From Gavia stellata (taxonomy: Eukaryota > Chordata > Aves > Gaviiformes > Gaviidae): DNA of 64,000 nucleotides. How positions within the stretch are numbered: position 1 is the stretch's first letter; every line of letters begins with the position of its first letter. A program made the translations under genes and the position numbers. The stretch is from assembly GCF_030936135.1 (NCBI RefSeq), contig NC_082604.1, positions 4,285,001 through 4,349,000 on the forward strand, in the 5' to 3' direction. The notes beneath the pieces were generated by a model. The model saw only the letters and a list, made by a program, of their open reading frames with translations, did not search any database and was not told where the DNA came from. This document shows, in pieces, positions 50,901 to 62,762 of the stretch.

Positions 50901-53900
50901 TTTGAAGCTTATGTTGGTTGAATGCTACAAAAAGGAATCCACACCACCATCTGTCTTGTGCTACTGTAAAAAAGATATCTTTGTATGTCCGCCAGCGTGG
51001 ATCACAGTCAATAGCAAGCAAGTCCCTTTCCTCTTTGTAATGTAAGTAGAGTCACATGCAGTCAAATTGGGACTGCACTACTCTCCTTGCAAGGGCCTGC
51101 TTGTACTGCCAAGACAACAGCACCATGTCAGTAGGTTACTGCACCACTCAACGCACTCTGGACAGCCCAGCGGCATGTCGCTTGAGGGAACGCTCCCCGA
51201 CATTCGGAGAGAAATGCTCAATCAGCCACGACTAAGACCGCAGCAAAAAGTTTCTGGGATGGGATCTCTTGACATTTTGGCATACCCACAATTGCCAGTA
51301 AGAGACAAAAGAACCCTCAAGAGCTTAATGCTATCTGCCCGTGCTCCAGAAACATCTGTAGCAAGCAGCTTCTTCCGTCACAGAACAACATACAGCTTTA
51401 AGGAGAGTGATGAAACACTGCAACAGAACTCTGATACCACATAATCCATGAATGAAGGATGCATTCGTATCATTTTGCCACTGTGTAGTGCCCCACCTGA
51501 GATCCACAAGGATCTGAATTTTACTGATCATACCATCTGACAGCAACTATGACCAAGCTGGATAAGTAAGGCAATATAATGAACATTTTAAAGTTCTAGA
51601 GAAAAATATCCATGAATCACCAGAGGGCCCTATGAAGCCCTACTCTGGTCACTAATTCTTCACATACAAGAAAGGCCCTTGGACCCAAACAGTAGGATTT
51701 CTGAGAAAACTTAAATTAACTGTACTGATTCATAACATATTGGTACTGCTGCTGAGCGTGTGCGTTTTAAGCAAGGAATTCACACAGACTCTTTGGAGTT
51801 GGATCTTTTGAATGTGAACAAAGCAGTCACAGTAACAGGTGATTTCATGGGAGATTAGGGAGAAGACAAAGAAGAACTTTATGAGTAATAAGGCACAGGG
51901 GAACCCTTTGATTGGTATTCTGTGCTACCATGAAAGAGAAGCGATTTCATTTTCAGGACAGAAGCACTGAAATCCTCCTAATTTCTACAACAATTTGTCC
52001 TCAACAACAAAAGAAACAACCCGATGATTAACAACCACCTACCAGATACTGGTCGCATTATGTCCATAGGCTCCACTTCCTCTTTGATTTTTATTTCTGG
52101 TACCGCAGGCCCCAGCACTGCTGACAGGGCACCACTCATGGTTGAGGGAGGAGCGGGTGCTGCCACAATTGTGGTAGAAGTTGGTGGAGCGGCCGGGACA
52201 GCTCCTGGAATGGTGGACAGAGCTGCTGCAGGCTGCGAAGTGGGACTGGCTGCTGCGATGATTGTTGGAATGGCAGAGGGGGGTTGCTGGGAGGTGGGGG
52301 GGACCGCAATGGTGGGCTGCTCGCCGCCTTGATTAGACACTGCCTCCATAGACACTGTGACAGGAGTGGCCATGGACACATGAATTTCAGGTTTTGGCTT
52401 GGCACTGTAACATAAAAAAAGCAAAACAAACTGAAGTTAACTGCATCTCAGTCATGACCACCTAGCACAAAGTGAATGAGTTGAGCTGGATTCAGACTAT
52501 CCAGTTTTTCCTGCACCCGCAAGTAACACCTGGCTCAGTAATGTGTTTAACAACACGATAAGGTGTCATCTCAATTACAATTCCTCCACCACTCCCTTTC
52601 TAATCCTTTGTATTATTTTTTTATAGATTTTTTAATAGATTTATTATAGATGCTGTTTTCTTCCACTCACTGTAACAGGCGAGTCTCATGACTAATTCCA
52701 GGTAACTTCAAAGTACTTGTAAAAGGATCAAGACAGTTTCACAATGCAGACAAGAGGAACTTTTACCCAAAGCTGTACTGCCCCCCCATCCTCTGTTTGC
52801 AAGAGCTCCCACTGCGGCTAATTGTTATAAAACAAGAAATTGTAAAGCCACTGAACTCAACAGAAGCAGGGTAGAAGCTCCATTTACCTTTCTTCAGCAT
52901 TAATTTCCAAATACTATAAAAAGAAGTTTCAAGGCCTATCCTTTACAACGGCAGAGGGGTTTTTGTTTCTGTGAAAGCTCATAAACACATCTTTTAAAAG
53001 GCTACTGTCTCAGCTTCACAACAGCGGACCTAGTCAAGTCTGTTCAAAGTCGTCACACTGACCAATTCAAAATGGACTGTTTCCCAAAAGAAAGGAAAAT
53101 GCTCCAACAGCCAAAGAATACAAATCAAAGAAATATAATGAAACTATTATGATGCAGTTGGTTGTTTCCTGAAGTCTTACCCAGCAGGCCTTGGTGATCC
53201 AGATGTGCTTCGCATGGTACTCTCAACACGCGTGCTAGCTACTTCAGGTGGCTGAGGTGGAATTAAGCTTTTCCGGACCGCCAGCCTGTAAGAGACAGAC
53301 AGATCTGAGATTCCCACCTCCCTGATGCAAAGACAAATACCACTGAGAGCAAGGGAATCGACCCCCTCTTGCCCAAACCCAGATAGGAGTTACAGCTGTA
53401 TCGTTGCACTCTGTCTTCAGTATAACTGATTTACTACAGAAAAAGTCTCATTTTACTTTTTGAATTAGATGTTACATTTTATTTTCTTTAAAGATAAGAC
53501 ATTAGTTGCCCTGGCCTAGTCTCACCCCCGTTTAGGGTTTCTCCAAGAATGCCAGCTTTACTTTCATCCTGCCAGTCAGAGCATCTTACTGAAACTGCCG
53601 GCTCCAACAGAGGACAAAGGGAGGTCTGGCCATGCCACTGTCCTCCACTGCTCTACCTCCAAATCACCTGGAACTAAAGAAGGCTCAGACAGGCATCTGC
53701 TTTGTTTAGTTGGACTAGGCTGTGTTAAAGCCTGACTCCAAGACCTCAAGCCCTGAATGTGGGTGTTAGGCAGCACAGGTCTGAATACAGAAAAGTATTT
53801 TAGAGACTATTCAGTCTCCTGGGGCTGGAAGTCAAATTGTTGTCCAAAACAATCAACCTCTCAAATGGAAACATTCTTTAGTGATCTACCTCTGCTTCTT

Positions 53901-56900
53901 TAATTTCTGTTTTACAGCCTGCAGCTTCTCTGCCTTAAAAAAAGGTTTCCACCCAAATAAAAAAAAATGTGCAATTTTAGTCTCATAGGACACATCAGTT
54001 CCAAATGTTTTCAGTCGTTAGTCAGGAGAAAATGCATTGTTAATTCTACAGCTGTCTCTTGCCTCTTTATTCAGGCATTTAAATTAGACAGACAACATAA
54101 AATATTTTAAGAGTTTAAGTTACTCCCTCCCATTTTCCTAATCAGCTCTCACAGCAGGGTATAATCCTATCCTTTCTACTCATCCACATATTCCTTCCAA
54201 GAAAAGCACTGAAGACAAAGCACGGAATTCTAATTTTAGTAGATTATGAACTCTTTGTTTTTATTACACTAAGCAAGAAAGCTTCAAATCCAGTTTCTCT
54301 CAAAAGGTCACTTTCAAGAGCTAGGAGACAAACTGTCCTTCTTCTCATTTTATTACTGACAGTAGGAGAAAACGATATCCTACCCTGGGGGAGGAAAAGA
54401 AGTCTGTTTCACAGATCAGCAGGTTACTCACAACCACTGCTGACTGAATAATCTGCTAGAACTATTCTTATCCCCACTGAAGTGATTCCATCTAGCCGGG
54501 CTAGATTGCACAGAAGTGTCATTCACATGTCATCTTCAATTCTACTCACCCATCTGTGGTTGGTTTCTTCCGGAGGATGCTTGGGCGCGGCGAAGAGCCC
54601 TGGGCTGGTGCACTGGCACTGGCACTCTGGCTATGGGTTTGCACAACTGTAGTTGCCGCAGAAGCCGTGTTGAATGTGTTGCTAATAGGATTGGCTACAA
54701 TGGTGGCTCCGTCTGCCAAGACTACTGCTGGGAAGGGTGGACATTGACACAGAAGAGACAAGAACAGATACAGAGAGGAAAAAGCAGCAGTTACTTATGG
54801 AAATTTGATGACAAAGCAGGTGTTTGCAGAGCATATGTGGTCTATGCTCCCTTGACTCCCTCAATCTTTAACTGCAGTGCTTTTGGACTATTTTGTAAGC
54901 AATACCTTTGCTATAAGCAACCTGATCACTGAACCTTCTGCAGGGAAGATGGAAACTACCGCCTGCCTAACAACTGCTGCTAGGGAAATAATCTTTTCCA
55001 GAAGAAACGGAAAACACAGAAATCACTAGGGAGATCACCAACACAATTGGGTCAACAGAATAACACTCCTGGTAGAGTCTACGTGGCAATACATGCCACT
55101 TGTAAGTAAGGCACCATCAGCTGTGTTTATGTTCTGACCTTCTGCCAAAGTCCGTTTGGCCAACTAACTGATGCAGAGCATTTAGACAGTCAGGAAGTCA
55201 CCACACAATATGTCTGCCAGGTTTGCAACAGCATATTCTCTTAGTTGCCGTATCCCATTTCTTTAGTAAGTTGTTGGGGTTTCATCAGACCAATAATTTT
55301 TAATGAAAGATGGTTTCTATCACAGTCCAAGATCAGGTTACCAACTGCTAAACGTACCTGGCCGTATTTTAATTGCTACTGTGATCTTATGTGTAGCTGT
55401 AACTGTTCGGAGAACATAATTTACTTGTAAATTACTTTTCCCACAAGGCCTTGCTGAAGAGAATTGTTTAAGCTCAGGCACTAGCAGTCTTTTCCACTGA
55501 AGTAACCCAATCAAGACTACCCCCCCGACTCCACCGGGTATGCTTAAAAAAATAATTAAGAAATAGGTAAAAAAATACTTGCTGGGAGAATATGTCTATG
55601 AATGTATTTAGTATCCACTACTGGACCACAGAGACTATAACAAGATCATTAGTCAGAGTAAAACAAAAAAAAAAAATTAGCCAAATTTGTAGGACAGAAG
55701 TTCAGTTGCTCTGACTAGGTCCAAAGCGTGGACTTTGCTGGCTGCGCTTACCTGAAGTCTTGGTGTCGGCTTGTGGCTGCTGAGCGCTGATTGGTGCTGG
55801 CTGCAGTCCCTGCGTGCCAATTGGTGCAGCGGGGTGGAGTCCTTGCGTCCCAATTGGTGCTGGCTGAATGCCCTGGGCACTGATTGGCGCTGGCTGGATC
55901 CCCTGCGCACTGATGGGTGCGGGCTGGATGCCCTGGATGTGGCGGGCGTGAGACGCATCTACGGTCATCAGCTGCATGGGGTTGAGGTGGACAGTGGAGG
56001 CCACTCCGACGCCGGTCTGAGCCGTGATGGCCGAGTTGGGCGCCTGGGCTGAAACTGGGAGCAGCAACACAGACACCTCGTCACGCCCACCCAGAGGGTT
56101 GCCTCGGTTCCCCCCAGCACCTCTCACTCAAATATTTACTTTCAAAGACTATTTGGCTTTGAAAATTAATTTGCCAGTCTGCTTGTTGCAGCAGTAAATT
56201 TGAGAGTGGAGAGGCCAGATTGTCTGCCAGAAGAATGAAACGTTACTTTTTAATTCCATTCCATTTTATATTTCAAATTGCAACAAGAGAGAAAAGATCA
56301 AGTTTAAGTCCACTTTTGGTTAGACTCTCATTATATTTCTGTACCCAGCTTCCAGTTTCAGAAAGCTGCGCACTATTTTTGCTCAGTATCTTATTTTACA
56401 ATGCTTGTAAGTACCAACACTTCACATTTTCCATGCTTAAAAAAAAAAAAAATCAGAAGCCTAAGCCATTTCTTTTCAAAAGACAGTCTTTCCACAGAGC
56501 TTATCATGGCATCAATTAAAAAACACCAAACCTTCAACTGTACCAAAGCAAGCAGAGACTGAAGTGTAAGTACCTTAAAACAGGGCTTACTCCCTTATCC
56601 CCCTTCCCCAGCCACATAGTCACAAAAAAATGTCAAAATTAATTTTTCTTAGTGCAAGTAGACAAACTGTTCTGAAGTTGAGTACAATCTTATCCAACTC
56701 AGAACAGGACTTGCAATTATAGGCCGGATCTCACAGCTAAAATGAACACAAAATCTCTTTTGTGGCAGAATGATGCTCCCAATGAAGCACATGTTCCAAG
56801 AAGTTCAACTCATTTATTTGAATTTACAGCTCTGAGCAACTATGATTCCATCTTTCCAGATCTACTATATGGTGTATTATGCTTCTCCCAGGCAGCATTT

Positions 56901-59900
56901 AACAATGCTGTTAGACTACCCACAGTTCCTGGATCTCCAGATTTCCAGTCTTTACAGAACAGTACCACTATTTCTGCAGCCATACACAGAATGCAAGTGC
57001 GAATTTGCCAACAATGGACTTGCTTGCTAACAATGGAGAGCCCTCTCATCGCAGAACAAGCTGTTTTTCTCATTGTCACAGGATTTCGATCAAGTTCTTG
57101 TGCTGACAAGACACTCTAAAAACAGCTGTCAAAACCCTGAAATCCAGCACCAGGTCCCTGAAAACGGCTTCTGTACAAAGTATGGCACATTAATTCTCCT
57201 AGCGGAACACCTTATGTGAAACGCTCTCGTTGCAGAACTTTCTACCCAACAAAATCCTTTTGGGAGGCTATACAAACACAATCAGCATTTGTAAAGCCAA
57301 AGCCAACATTCTTCCGCAAAATTCCGTATTAACACTCCTCATCCCAGTGATCTTTTTAAAAAGTCTGCTCTGCACTTTTACCTAAGCCCTCAACTGGCTG
57401 TGCTCAGCACAGGTACATGTCCCTCCTGACACGTGAATTGTCTGCTTTGAGTTGTCGCCAGTTACTGTCATGATTAGTACCTTCAACTGAAGCTTTGAGT
57501 CAAGTTAACAAGCAAAATGTCTCTGTCAATGAGCTCCTGCTGAAGAACCTACCTCTGCTTTTTAAAAAAAAAAATCAGCACTAGCCTCCCATCACCCCAA
57601 TATGCTACCAAAACTGAAAGTCCTGATAGTCTGCAATCATATTCTATCAGGGGTCTGCAACCATTCCTCAATCACAGCTGCCAACACCAAGTACCACCAC
57701 TCACCTGCACACCCTCCTTTAAAACCTTCAGCCAGAGCACAGGAAGGTACAGAAGCAGCTCACCTGTCCCTCCTGCAAGTCACTGAACTATCTTGGAGCC
57801 CACGTCAAATCCTGGTATGACATAGTCAGGACTTGCAACTTTTTGCTGGAATTTCAGTGACAGAAGGAACAGGCCCCAGTACCTCGATCCTCTGTGCACA
57901 CCTTCCCAATCCGCAAAGGGGCTTTGCCACCCCCCCAAGCCCTTCCAAATTCCCTGTATACTGCTCAAGGGTAACAAGCTGCCAGCAGACACAGATGTTC
58001 CCTAAATATCCAAATTGTGCATATTCCTAGGGTTTGGATTGTGGAGATAATCAACATTACAGAGAACAGTCCTAAACCACTCAGTTTTACCTAAAAGCGC
58101 TCCAAAGTCTGTCACAGAATGACATAAGTTTGGGTTGACTTTGTGGGCTCACACAACATGATTTTTTGACTGTCTGCAAATTACCACAACACTTCTAACA
58201 CATTAATTGCTGCATTCTTCTACATAGAACGCTAATGCAAAAGTGTGCAATGCAGCTCTTATTTCTTCTATTTTTGGTTCAGGTTTCTCTCTCAAACTGT
58301 ACGCTCATGCAGAAAGAGATTAAAATGGGCTTGTCAGAACACCAGGGAATGGAGATGCATCGAAGAGCTGGTTTGGAGGAATTGAACTGTTTTGATTTGT
58401 AGAATCAAAAAAACTTTAACTCCTAGAGATGCAAACCCTTGGATATCAAATGCGAAAGTCCCGAGAAAACTATCATTAGCTAAGTTTAGTACCTCTGAAG
58501 TAGTTCAATACCCCTTGCCCATGAGTATTCCCCTCAGCCAGCAAGTTGTCAAAGGCTTTTTGTGACAAGTTGTCAGAATCAAGCACAAAAGGCTCTTAGC
58601 TCCTCCCGTCGCTAAAGCTCATACGTAAGCTAACAACTGAACACAGAGTCAAAGTCAGCTTGCCTGAAAGCTGGTCTTACCTGGGTATTGGCGAATGGTG
58701 GACACTGAGCTGGTGATGGGGGTATAGGTGTGCGCAGTCAAAGGATAGGCAGAGGGCGGATATGTTGGTAAGAAATACTGGAACTGGACAGGCACTGACT
58801 GCCTACAGGCATCAAAGAGAGCAAGTATTATACACGCCGTTTCAGTAGTTCATCTTCAACCCCTGCCTTCGGGCCACTGCCCGAGTTTCACAATCTCAAC
58901 TGTCACGATTAATTCAAAACTACCAAATCGCCCCCATCCTGGGTTTTTAAAGCCCATTATTTCCAGCATATCAGAACACAGAAAAGCAGCAAGGCACTCA
59001 AAACCTACTCTCACACACACACTCTCATTCATAGAGCTGTTATTTCCCCACCTGTTGTCATTTCTGGTTTCCATTGCTACTGGGTTTGGAGATGCCCGGT
59101 GACTAGAGAGGGGTATGAGATTACTCCTCTCTGCTGTGTAATCAGACTGGATCCGGGGAGAAGTATGCGTGATTTGCTGAGGAACCACTTTAGCTGCATA
59201 AAGACAAACATGTTATCAGTTAACAGTCAAAGGAAGAGTTGGTAGACACTGCAAAGGCAAGATTAGGCAGAGAACCCCAATACTACTCCCCCCCCCCCCC
59301 CCCCCCCAAATAAAAAACCACCCCATCCCCAGATGATTTCCTATCCACAGTGACGATAGGTTTCCTCAATGGGATGAAAGAACAAGGGAAACAAAGCATT
59401 TTTCATCAATTTGTACCAGATTAGAAGGACGTTATAAAAGCATATATAAGCTGTATTTGCTAACAGATTAAGTTACTCCAGTGCTCAAATGAATTTTTTT
59501 TCCTTAGGATCAGTCCAATCCTTTCTGCTGTCAAGAACTTATTTACTCAAGTTTTCAAAGCAGAACTTGACAGAGACCAAGGGAAATGAGATCAAGGCAG
59601 ACAAGTACACATAGACAGAGGCCAAGAAAAGAAAGAAAACATGTACAAAAGCTTTAAAGGAAACACTGACATATTGAGATACAACTTCACTCCTTGGAAA
59701 TTTATGGCAGGGAAAGATATTACAAGATTTCAAAAGAACAAGAAGGAGGTCAGCAGGAAAACAGAGATGAACAAAAGGAAACCTATGCAGTTCTGTAGGA
59801 AACATCTGAGGCAGATTCCACATCTAGGCAAGTTTCCCACCTTTAGACCTTAGTGTTTTACCTCCAAATTAACACACTAACCAAACTCAACTAGGCTACA

Positions 59901-62266
59901 CCTAATGCCTCAAGAAGCACAGGAAGGAACTTACAAAATCAACTATGAAAGCCATATTCTATAACCAAGCAGTTACAACTTCTAGTGTACGCAGTGCAGG
60001 TTCTGAAATGCCATAAAGGCCCAAGTTTGTCTAAAAATTCAATTGAGTAAGTTAATGAGCCATTTTATTACTCAGTCCTCCTAGAACATCTATTTCTTCC
60101 GGGTATTAAAAAAGCCATGCCACAGCAGACCTGTTAATTGGTTTCTCTCAGCTTGAATTGATTTTCTTCCCCTCCTTCATTTGCTAATATGCACAAACAC
60201 TACTAGTATAAACAGAAAATTGAAGCATCAGTGACACACTCTTCTTAAAACTGAAATCACTCACCAACTGGGATGTTTGAGGTCGTGACAGCTGTAGCAT
60301 GGGAAGAATGGGAGGGCATTGTCATGGTAACAATGGTGCTTGTAGGCGCTTGAGTGTGAGACACAGAACCTAAAGGAAAAAAAACATACAAGATCTTTCT
60401 ATGGAGCCCTATCACACCGGTGTATCTATACCCAAATAAAGAGGGCAAAAACCCCAACCCAGACAACCTCCCTGAAGAACTCAGCAATCTCTCTCCTGAA
60501 GCCTGCTCATGCACTTCCAAATGCAGCCTTTACCATAAATAAAGACTTCCTCAGAAGTAATCAGGCCCCATCTTCAAAGAGGAAAAACAACAACAATGCA
60601 AAACAAAAAAAACCCCACACCCCACAACAGCTTCATGAATACTCACCAGCTGTGGTTGCTGAAGCAATTGTATTCGTTGCCAAAATAGGTGCCACTGTTG
60701 CTGCTGCCACTGGAGTACCAGTACTGAAAATAGTTTTCTATGAAAAGAAAAGAAAACCTTCAAATTAAAAGATGAGTACATTTAAAATACATACTTAGTA
60801 CAGAATCATGCTGCATTGACTGTAAAGAACATGAATTTCTAACCTAATACTAACTCTTTTCCCAAATTTAATCTTAATGCTCAAGATAGAAACAAAAGAG
60901 ACATCTAGAAGAAGCACGAGGGGTTTTTTTCTTGCAGTTTACCTGAGCCATGGTGTGGAGCTGTGGCTTCTGTGTTCCTATAGCTGGGTGAGATGGTAGT
61001 GTAATCCGAGTAGCTGTATCCCTCGGCTGTGCAGGCCGCTGAATACTAATAGCTGCAGAAGGCGGGTGCTGCTGGATAGACAGGGTGGGTCGACTGGAGA
61101 GAAAGAAAAATAGTTATTAAGATAACCACGTGAATACTAAATATGAAAGATAAGATGCAGGGACACACATCAGGCCTTGGTCTCTTTCTCTTTGAAAGCA
61201 GCACTGCTATCAAAAAAATGGCCAAGTTTCTTACACTGCCTTAATGACACTCTTCTGTCCTCATCTTCCCTAAGTACCCAACTAGGAGGGCAGACATCAA
61301 TAACACGTATCAGTTCATAAAAAAAAGACTTTCTGTCAGGGATGCTTTTCGACATTCCTGTGTCATTTCTTCACTGTGTCTTCATAAAAAAAGATGGGCT
61401 GAATTAGCCACAAGTTCCTCCAAGAGGAACTCTGCTTTCCAAGAAGCAGGAGATCACGACTGATTCATTAAGCTCTTTCTTTCTCAGAACACAGAGCAAC
61501 AGTTCACCTTTACAGCAATTTTTATTCACAGAACTGAAAGCATCCCACATCTAGAGGATTATCAGCTCTGGATGATGAACACGTATGTTTCCCCTTCCTG
61601 CAGCCTCTGTAAAGTCAGAGCACTGTAGATTTCAAAGTGTCTTTACCTGAGGGTTGATTCCGTAGCATGTGCTGCTGTTGTAGTTATAACAGGGGACTGA
61701 GCTCTTGTGGCCGAGACAGTTGCCACCACAGCCGGAGGAATAGTGCTTGAAGTTGTCACGGGAGGACGAGACTATAAAAATGCATCAAAAAGAAACATTC
61801 AGAAAAGAAATTCTGCTATTTGGATAACAACCAGGAATTACTTGGCTAAAACTGTTTTTACTAGATCTTATCACTAAGTTTTGGCATTTTAAGATATTTC
61901 CAGTCTTTCTGGCTTGATCTGCAAGCTCCTAAGCAGATCCGTCTTGGTTTTCAAAGTATATACGTCACAGGAATCAGTAACCAACAAAGTTAACAAGACC
62001 GGATCCCTTGAAGGTCTTTAGGAAAAAACCCCAAAGGTCAGTTCCCTTCAGAACGATAAGAAACCTTGATCCAAATATATACAGGAAGTCTAAGGTGATT
62101 ACATCAGAATCCTAACTGAAAGCACAAAGTAAAGATGTTTAACCCTTTACCCTAACATTGAACACTAGTGCTATTGTAGGGAGATGGTATCTACAATCTT
62201 CTCCTTATACACGTATATAAGCTGAGATATACGGAAGCATATCAAAATGAGGGGTTTTTTTTATTC

Positions 62267-62315
<49 letters not shown>

Positions 62316-62762
62316 ATAAATCAATACAAGCATATCATACCAGACCTTTCAGACTTTAAAACTTGAGTATATCTAAACTAAATCCTCTTCCCAGTTTCTA
62401 AGCACTTTGGAGATAGTTAAAAAGCCAATTTCTGGCACCAAGTCTATGAAGGAAATAAAACCATAGGACTAATGCAACTATTTCAATACTGGCTGTTAGA
62501 TACTGGTACCCGAGAAACAGAACTGGAAGAGAGCTGACGGTAGCCTCAGCCCAGTAAATACACAATTACAAGTAAGTGCCAGGAAGAATTTGGAGCCGGT
62601 GGTCAGGGTTCTGCAGAGCTGCCTGGCTGCTACCTGCCTGGATTGGCTGATGAATGATGTGCTGAACTGCTGGCTGAGCTGTAGCTGCATTTGGCAACTG
62701 TGAAGCTGGTCTCAGGACTGTAGTTACTTTAGAACTGGACATCACTGCAGCAGCCGCTGCAC
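47747..62762 (-). CDS. SAP130: Sin3A-associated protein SAP130, C-terminal ~852 residues (16 coding exons; 5' part beyond right edge)
   Basis: Join on the minus strand: 62762-62638, 61771-61647, 61093-60943, 60737-60647, 60369-60265, 59193-59052, 58802-58681, 56054-55752, 54727-54550, 53285-53181, 52404-52043, 50625-50377, 50068-49943, 49024-48921, 48233-48120, 47905-47747. SAP130 is a subunit of the nuclear Sin3-HDAC co-repressor complex. Its conserved C-terminus mediates assembly with Sin3A. The N-terminal and middle parts are long, Thr/Pro/Gln-rich and probably disordered. They include a tandem GIQPAPI(S/G)(A/T)Q repeat. Then come a SUMO-type motif IKEE, a basic cluster PRKKPRKQQ, the conserved block [20 protein letters not shown], and a charged helical end [12 protein letters not shown]. 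All junctions keep phase. One needs a GC donor. About 200 N-terminal residues are missing because the window ends. Confidence 0.97.
48120..48233 (-). CDS. SAP130: SAP130 exon o
   Basis: 114 nt (38 codons, phase 0) encoding [20 protein letters not shown] then [18 protein letters not shown]. The acceptor is TTTTAG|ACG and the donor ACAG|GTAGGT. Confidence 0.96.
48921..49024 (-). CDS. SAP130: SAP130 exon n
   Basis: 104 nt encoding [20 protein letters not shown] then [14 protein letters not shown]. The acceptor is GACAG|AAGAG and the donor CAGCTG|GTAGGT. Confidence 0.96.
49943..50068 (-). CDS. SAP130: SAP130 exon m
   Basis: 126 nt encoding [20 protein letters not shown] then [20 protein letters not shown], part of the highly conserved C-terminal domain. 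The acceptor is TTCTTAG|ATG and the donor GAAAG|GTCAGT. Confidence 0.96.
50377..50625 (-). CDS. SAP130: SAP130 exon l
   Basis: 249 nt encoding [20 protein letters not shown] through [20 protein letters not shown] to [10 protein letters not shown]. It holds a likely basic nuclear localisation cluster. The acceptor is CTTAG|CAGTC and the donor ATATAG|GTAATG. Confidence 0.96.
52043..52404 (-). CDS. SAP130: SAP130 exon k
   Basis: 362 nt, the longest coding exon of SAP130 in the window. It encodes [20 protein letters not shown] through a Pro/Ala/Thr-rich stretch to [18 protein letters not shown], which includes a SUMO-type IKEE motif. The acceptor is TTACAG|TGCC and the donor TATCTG|GTAGGT. Confidence 0.96.
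53181..53285 (-). CDS. SAP130: SAP130 exon j (frame-neutral, probably alternative)
   Basis: 105 nt encoding [20 protein letters not shown] then [15 protein letters not shown]. Its length is a multiple of three and the same phase (2) lies on both sides, so skipping it keeps frame. From memory, human SAP130 isoforms differ by an equivalent segment. The acceptor is CTTACAG|GCTG and the donor GCTGG|GTAAGA. Confidence 0.9.
54550..54727 (-). CDS. SAP130: SAP130 exon i
   Basis: 178 nt encoding [20 protein letters not shown] through [15 protein letters not shown]. The acceptor is TTCCCAG|CAG and the donor GATGG|GTGAGT. Confidence 0.96.
55752..56054 (-). CDS. SAP130: SAP130 exon h (coding minisatellite)
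   Basis: 303 nt encoding [20 protein letters not shown], then about five tandem copies of a ten-residue GIQPAPI(S/G)(A/T)Q unit at 55777-55932, then [10 protein letters not shown]. The acceptor is TCCCAG|TTTC and the donor TTCAG|GTAAGC. Confidence 0.96.
55777..55932. repeat. SAP130: 30-bp coding tandem repeat in SAP130 exon h
   Basis: Five imperfect units of about 30 bp encode [10 protein letters not shown]-type decapeptides. One unit carries an extra codon ([11 protein letters not shown]). Confidence 0.95.
58681..58802 (-). CDS. SAP130: SAP130 exon g
   Basis: 122 nt encoding [20 protein letters not shown] through [10 protein letters not shown]. The acceptor is CTGTAG|GCAG and the donor CCCAG|GTAAGA. 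Confidence 0.95.
59052..59193 (-). CDS. SAP130: SAP130 exon f
   Basis: 142 nt encoding [20 protein letters not shown] through [10 protein letters not shown]. The acceptor is ATGCAG|CTAAA and the donor AACAG|GTGGGG. Confidence 0.95.
59288..59307. repeat. Poly-C run (20 C)
   Basis: Twenty C on the plus strand, so G20 in the SAP130 pre-mRNA, about 95 nt upstream of the exon f acceptor. Confidence 0.95.
60265..60369 (-). CDS. SAP130: SAP130 exon e
   Basis: 105 nt encoding [20 protein letters not shown] through TTSNIPV. The acceptor is CTTTAG|GTTC and the donor AGTTG|GTGAGT. Confidence 0.95.
60647..60737 (-). CDS. SAP130: SAP130 exon d
   Basis: 91 nt encoding [20 protein letters not shown] then [10 protein letters not shown]. 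The acceptor is TCATAG|AAAAC and the donor AGCTG|GTGAGT. Confidence 0.95.
60943..61093 (-). CDS. SAP130: SAP130 exon c
   Basis: 151 nt encoding [20 protein letters not shown] through [10 protein letters not shown]. The acceptor is CTCCAG|TCG and the donor CTCAG|GTAAAC. Confidence 0.95.
61647..61771 (-). CDS. SAP130: SAP130 exon b
   Basis: 125 nt encoding [20 protein letters not shown] through AAHATESTL. The acceptor is TTATAG|TCT and the donor CTCAG|GTAAAG. Confidence 0.95.
62267..62310. repeat. (TG)8(TA)14 compound microsatellite
   Basis: Eight TG units at 62267-62282 followed directly by fourteen TA units at 62283-62310, in a SAP130 intron. Confidence 0.95.
62638..62762 (-). CDS. SAP130: SAP130 exon a (first in window; GC donor)
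   Basis: 125 nt encoding [20 protein letters not shown] through [11 protein letters not shown]. The acceptor is TTCCCAG|GTGCAG. The exon must end after CAG to keep phase, which leaves a GC donor, CAG|GCAGGT. Confidence 0.93.
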
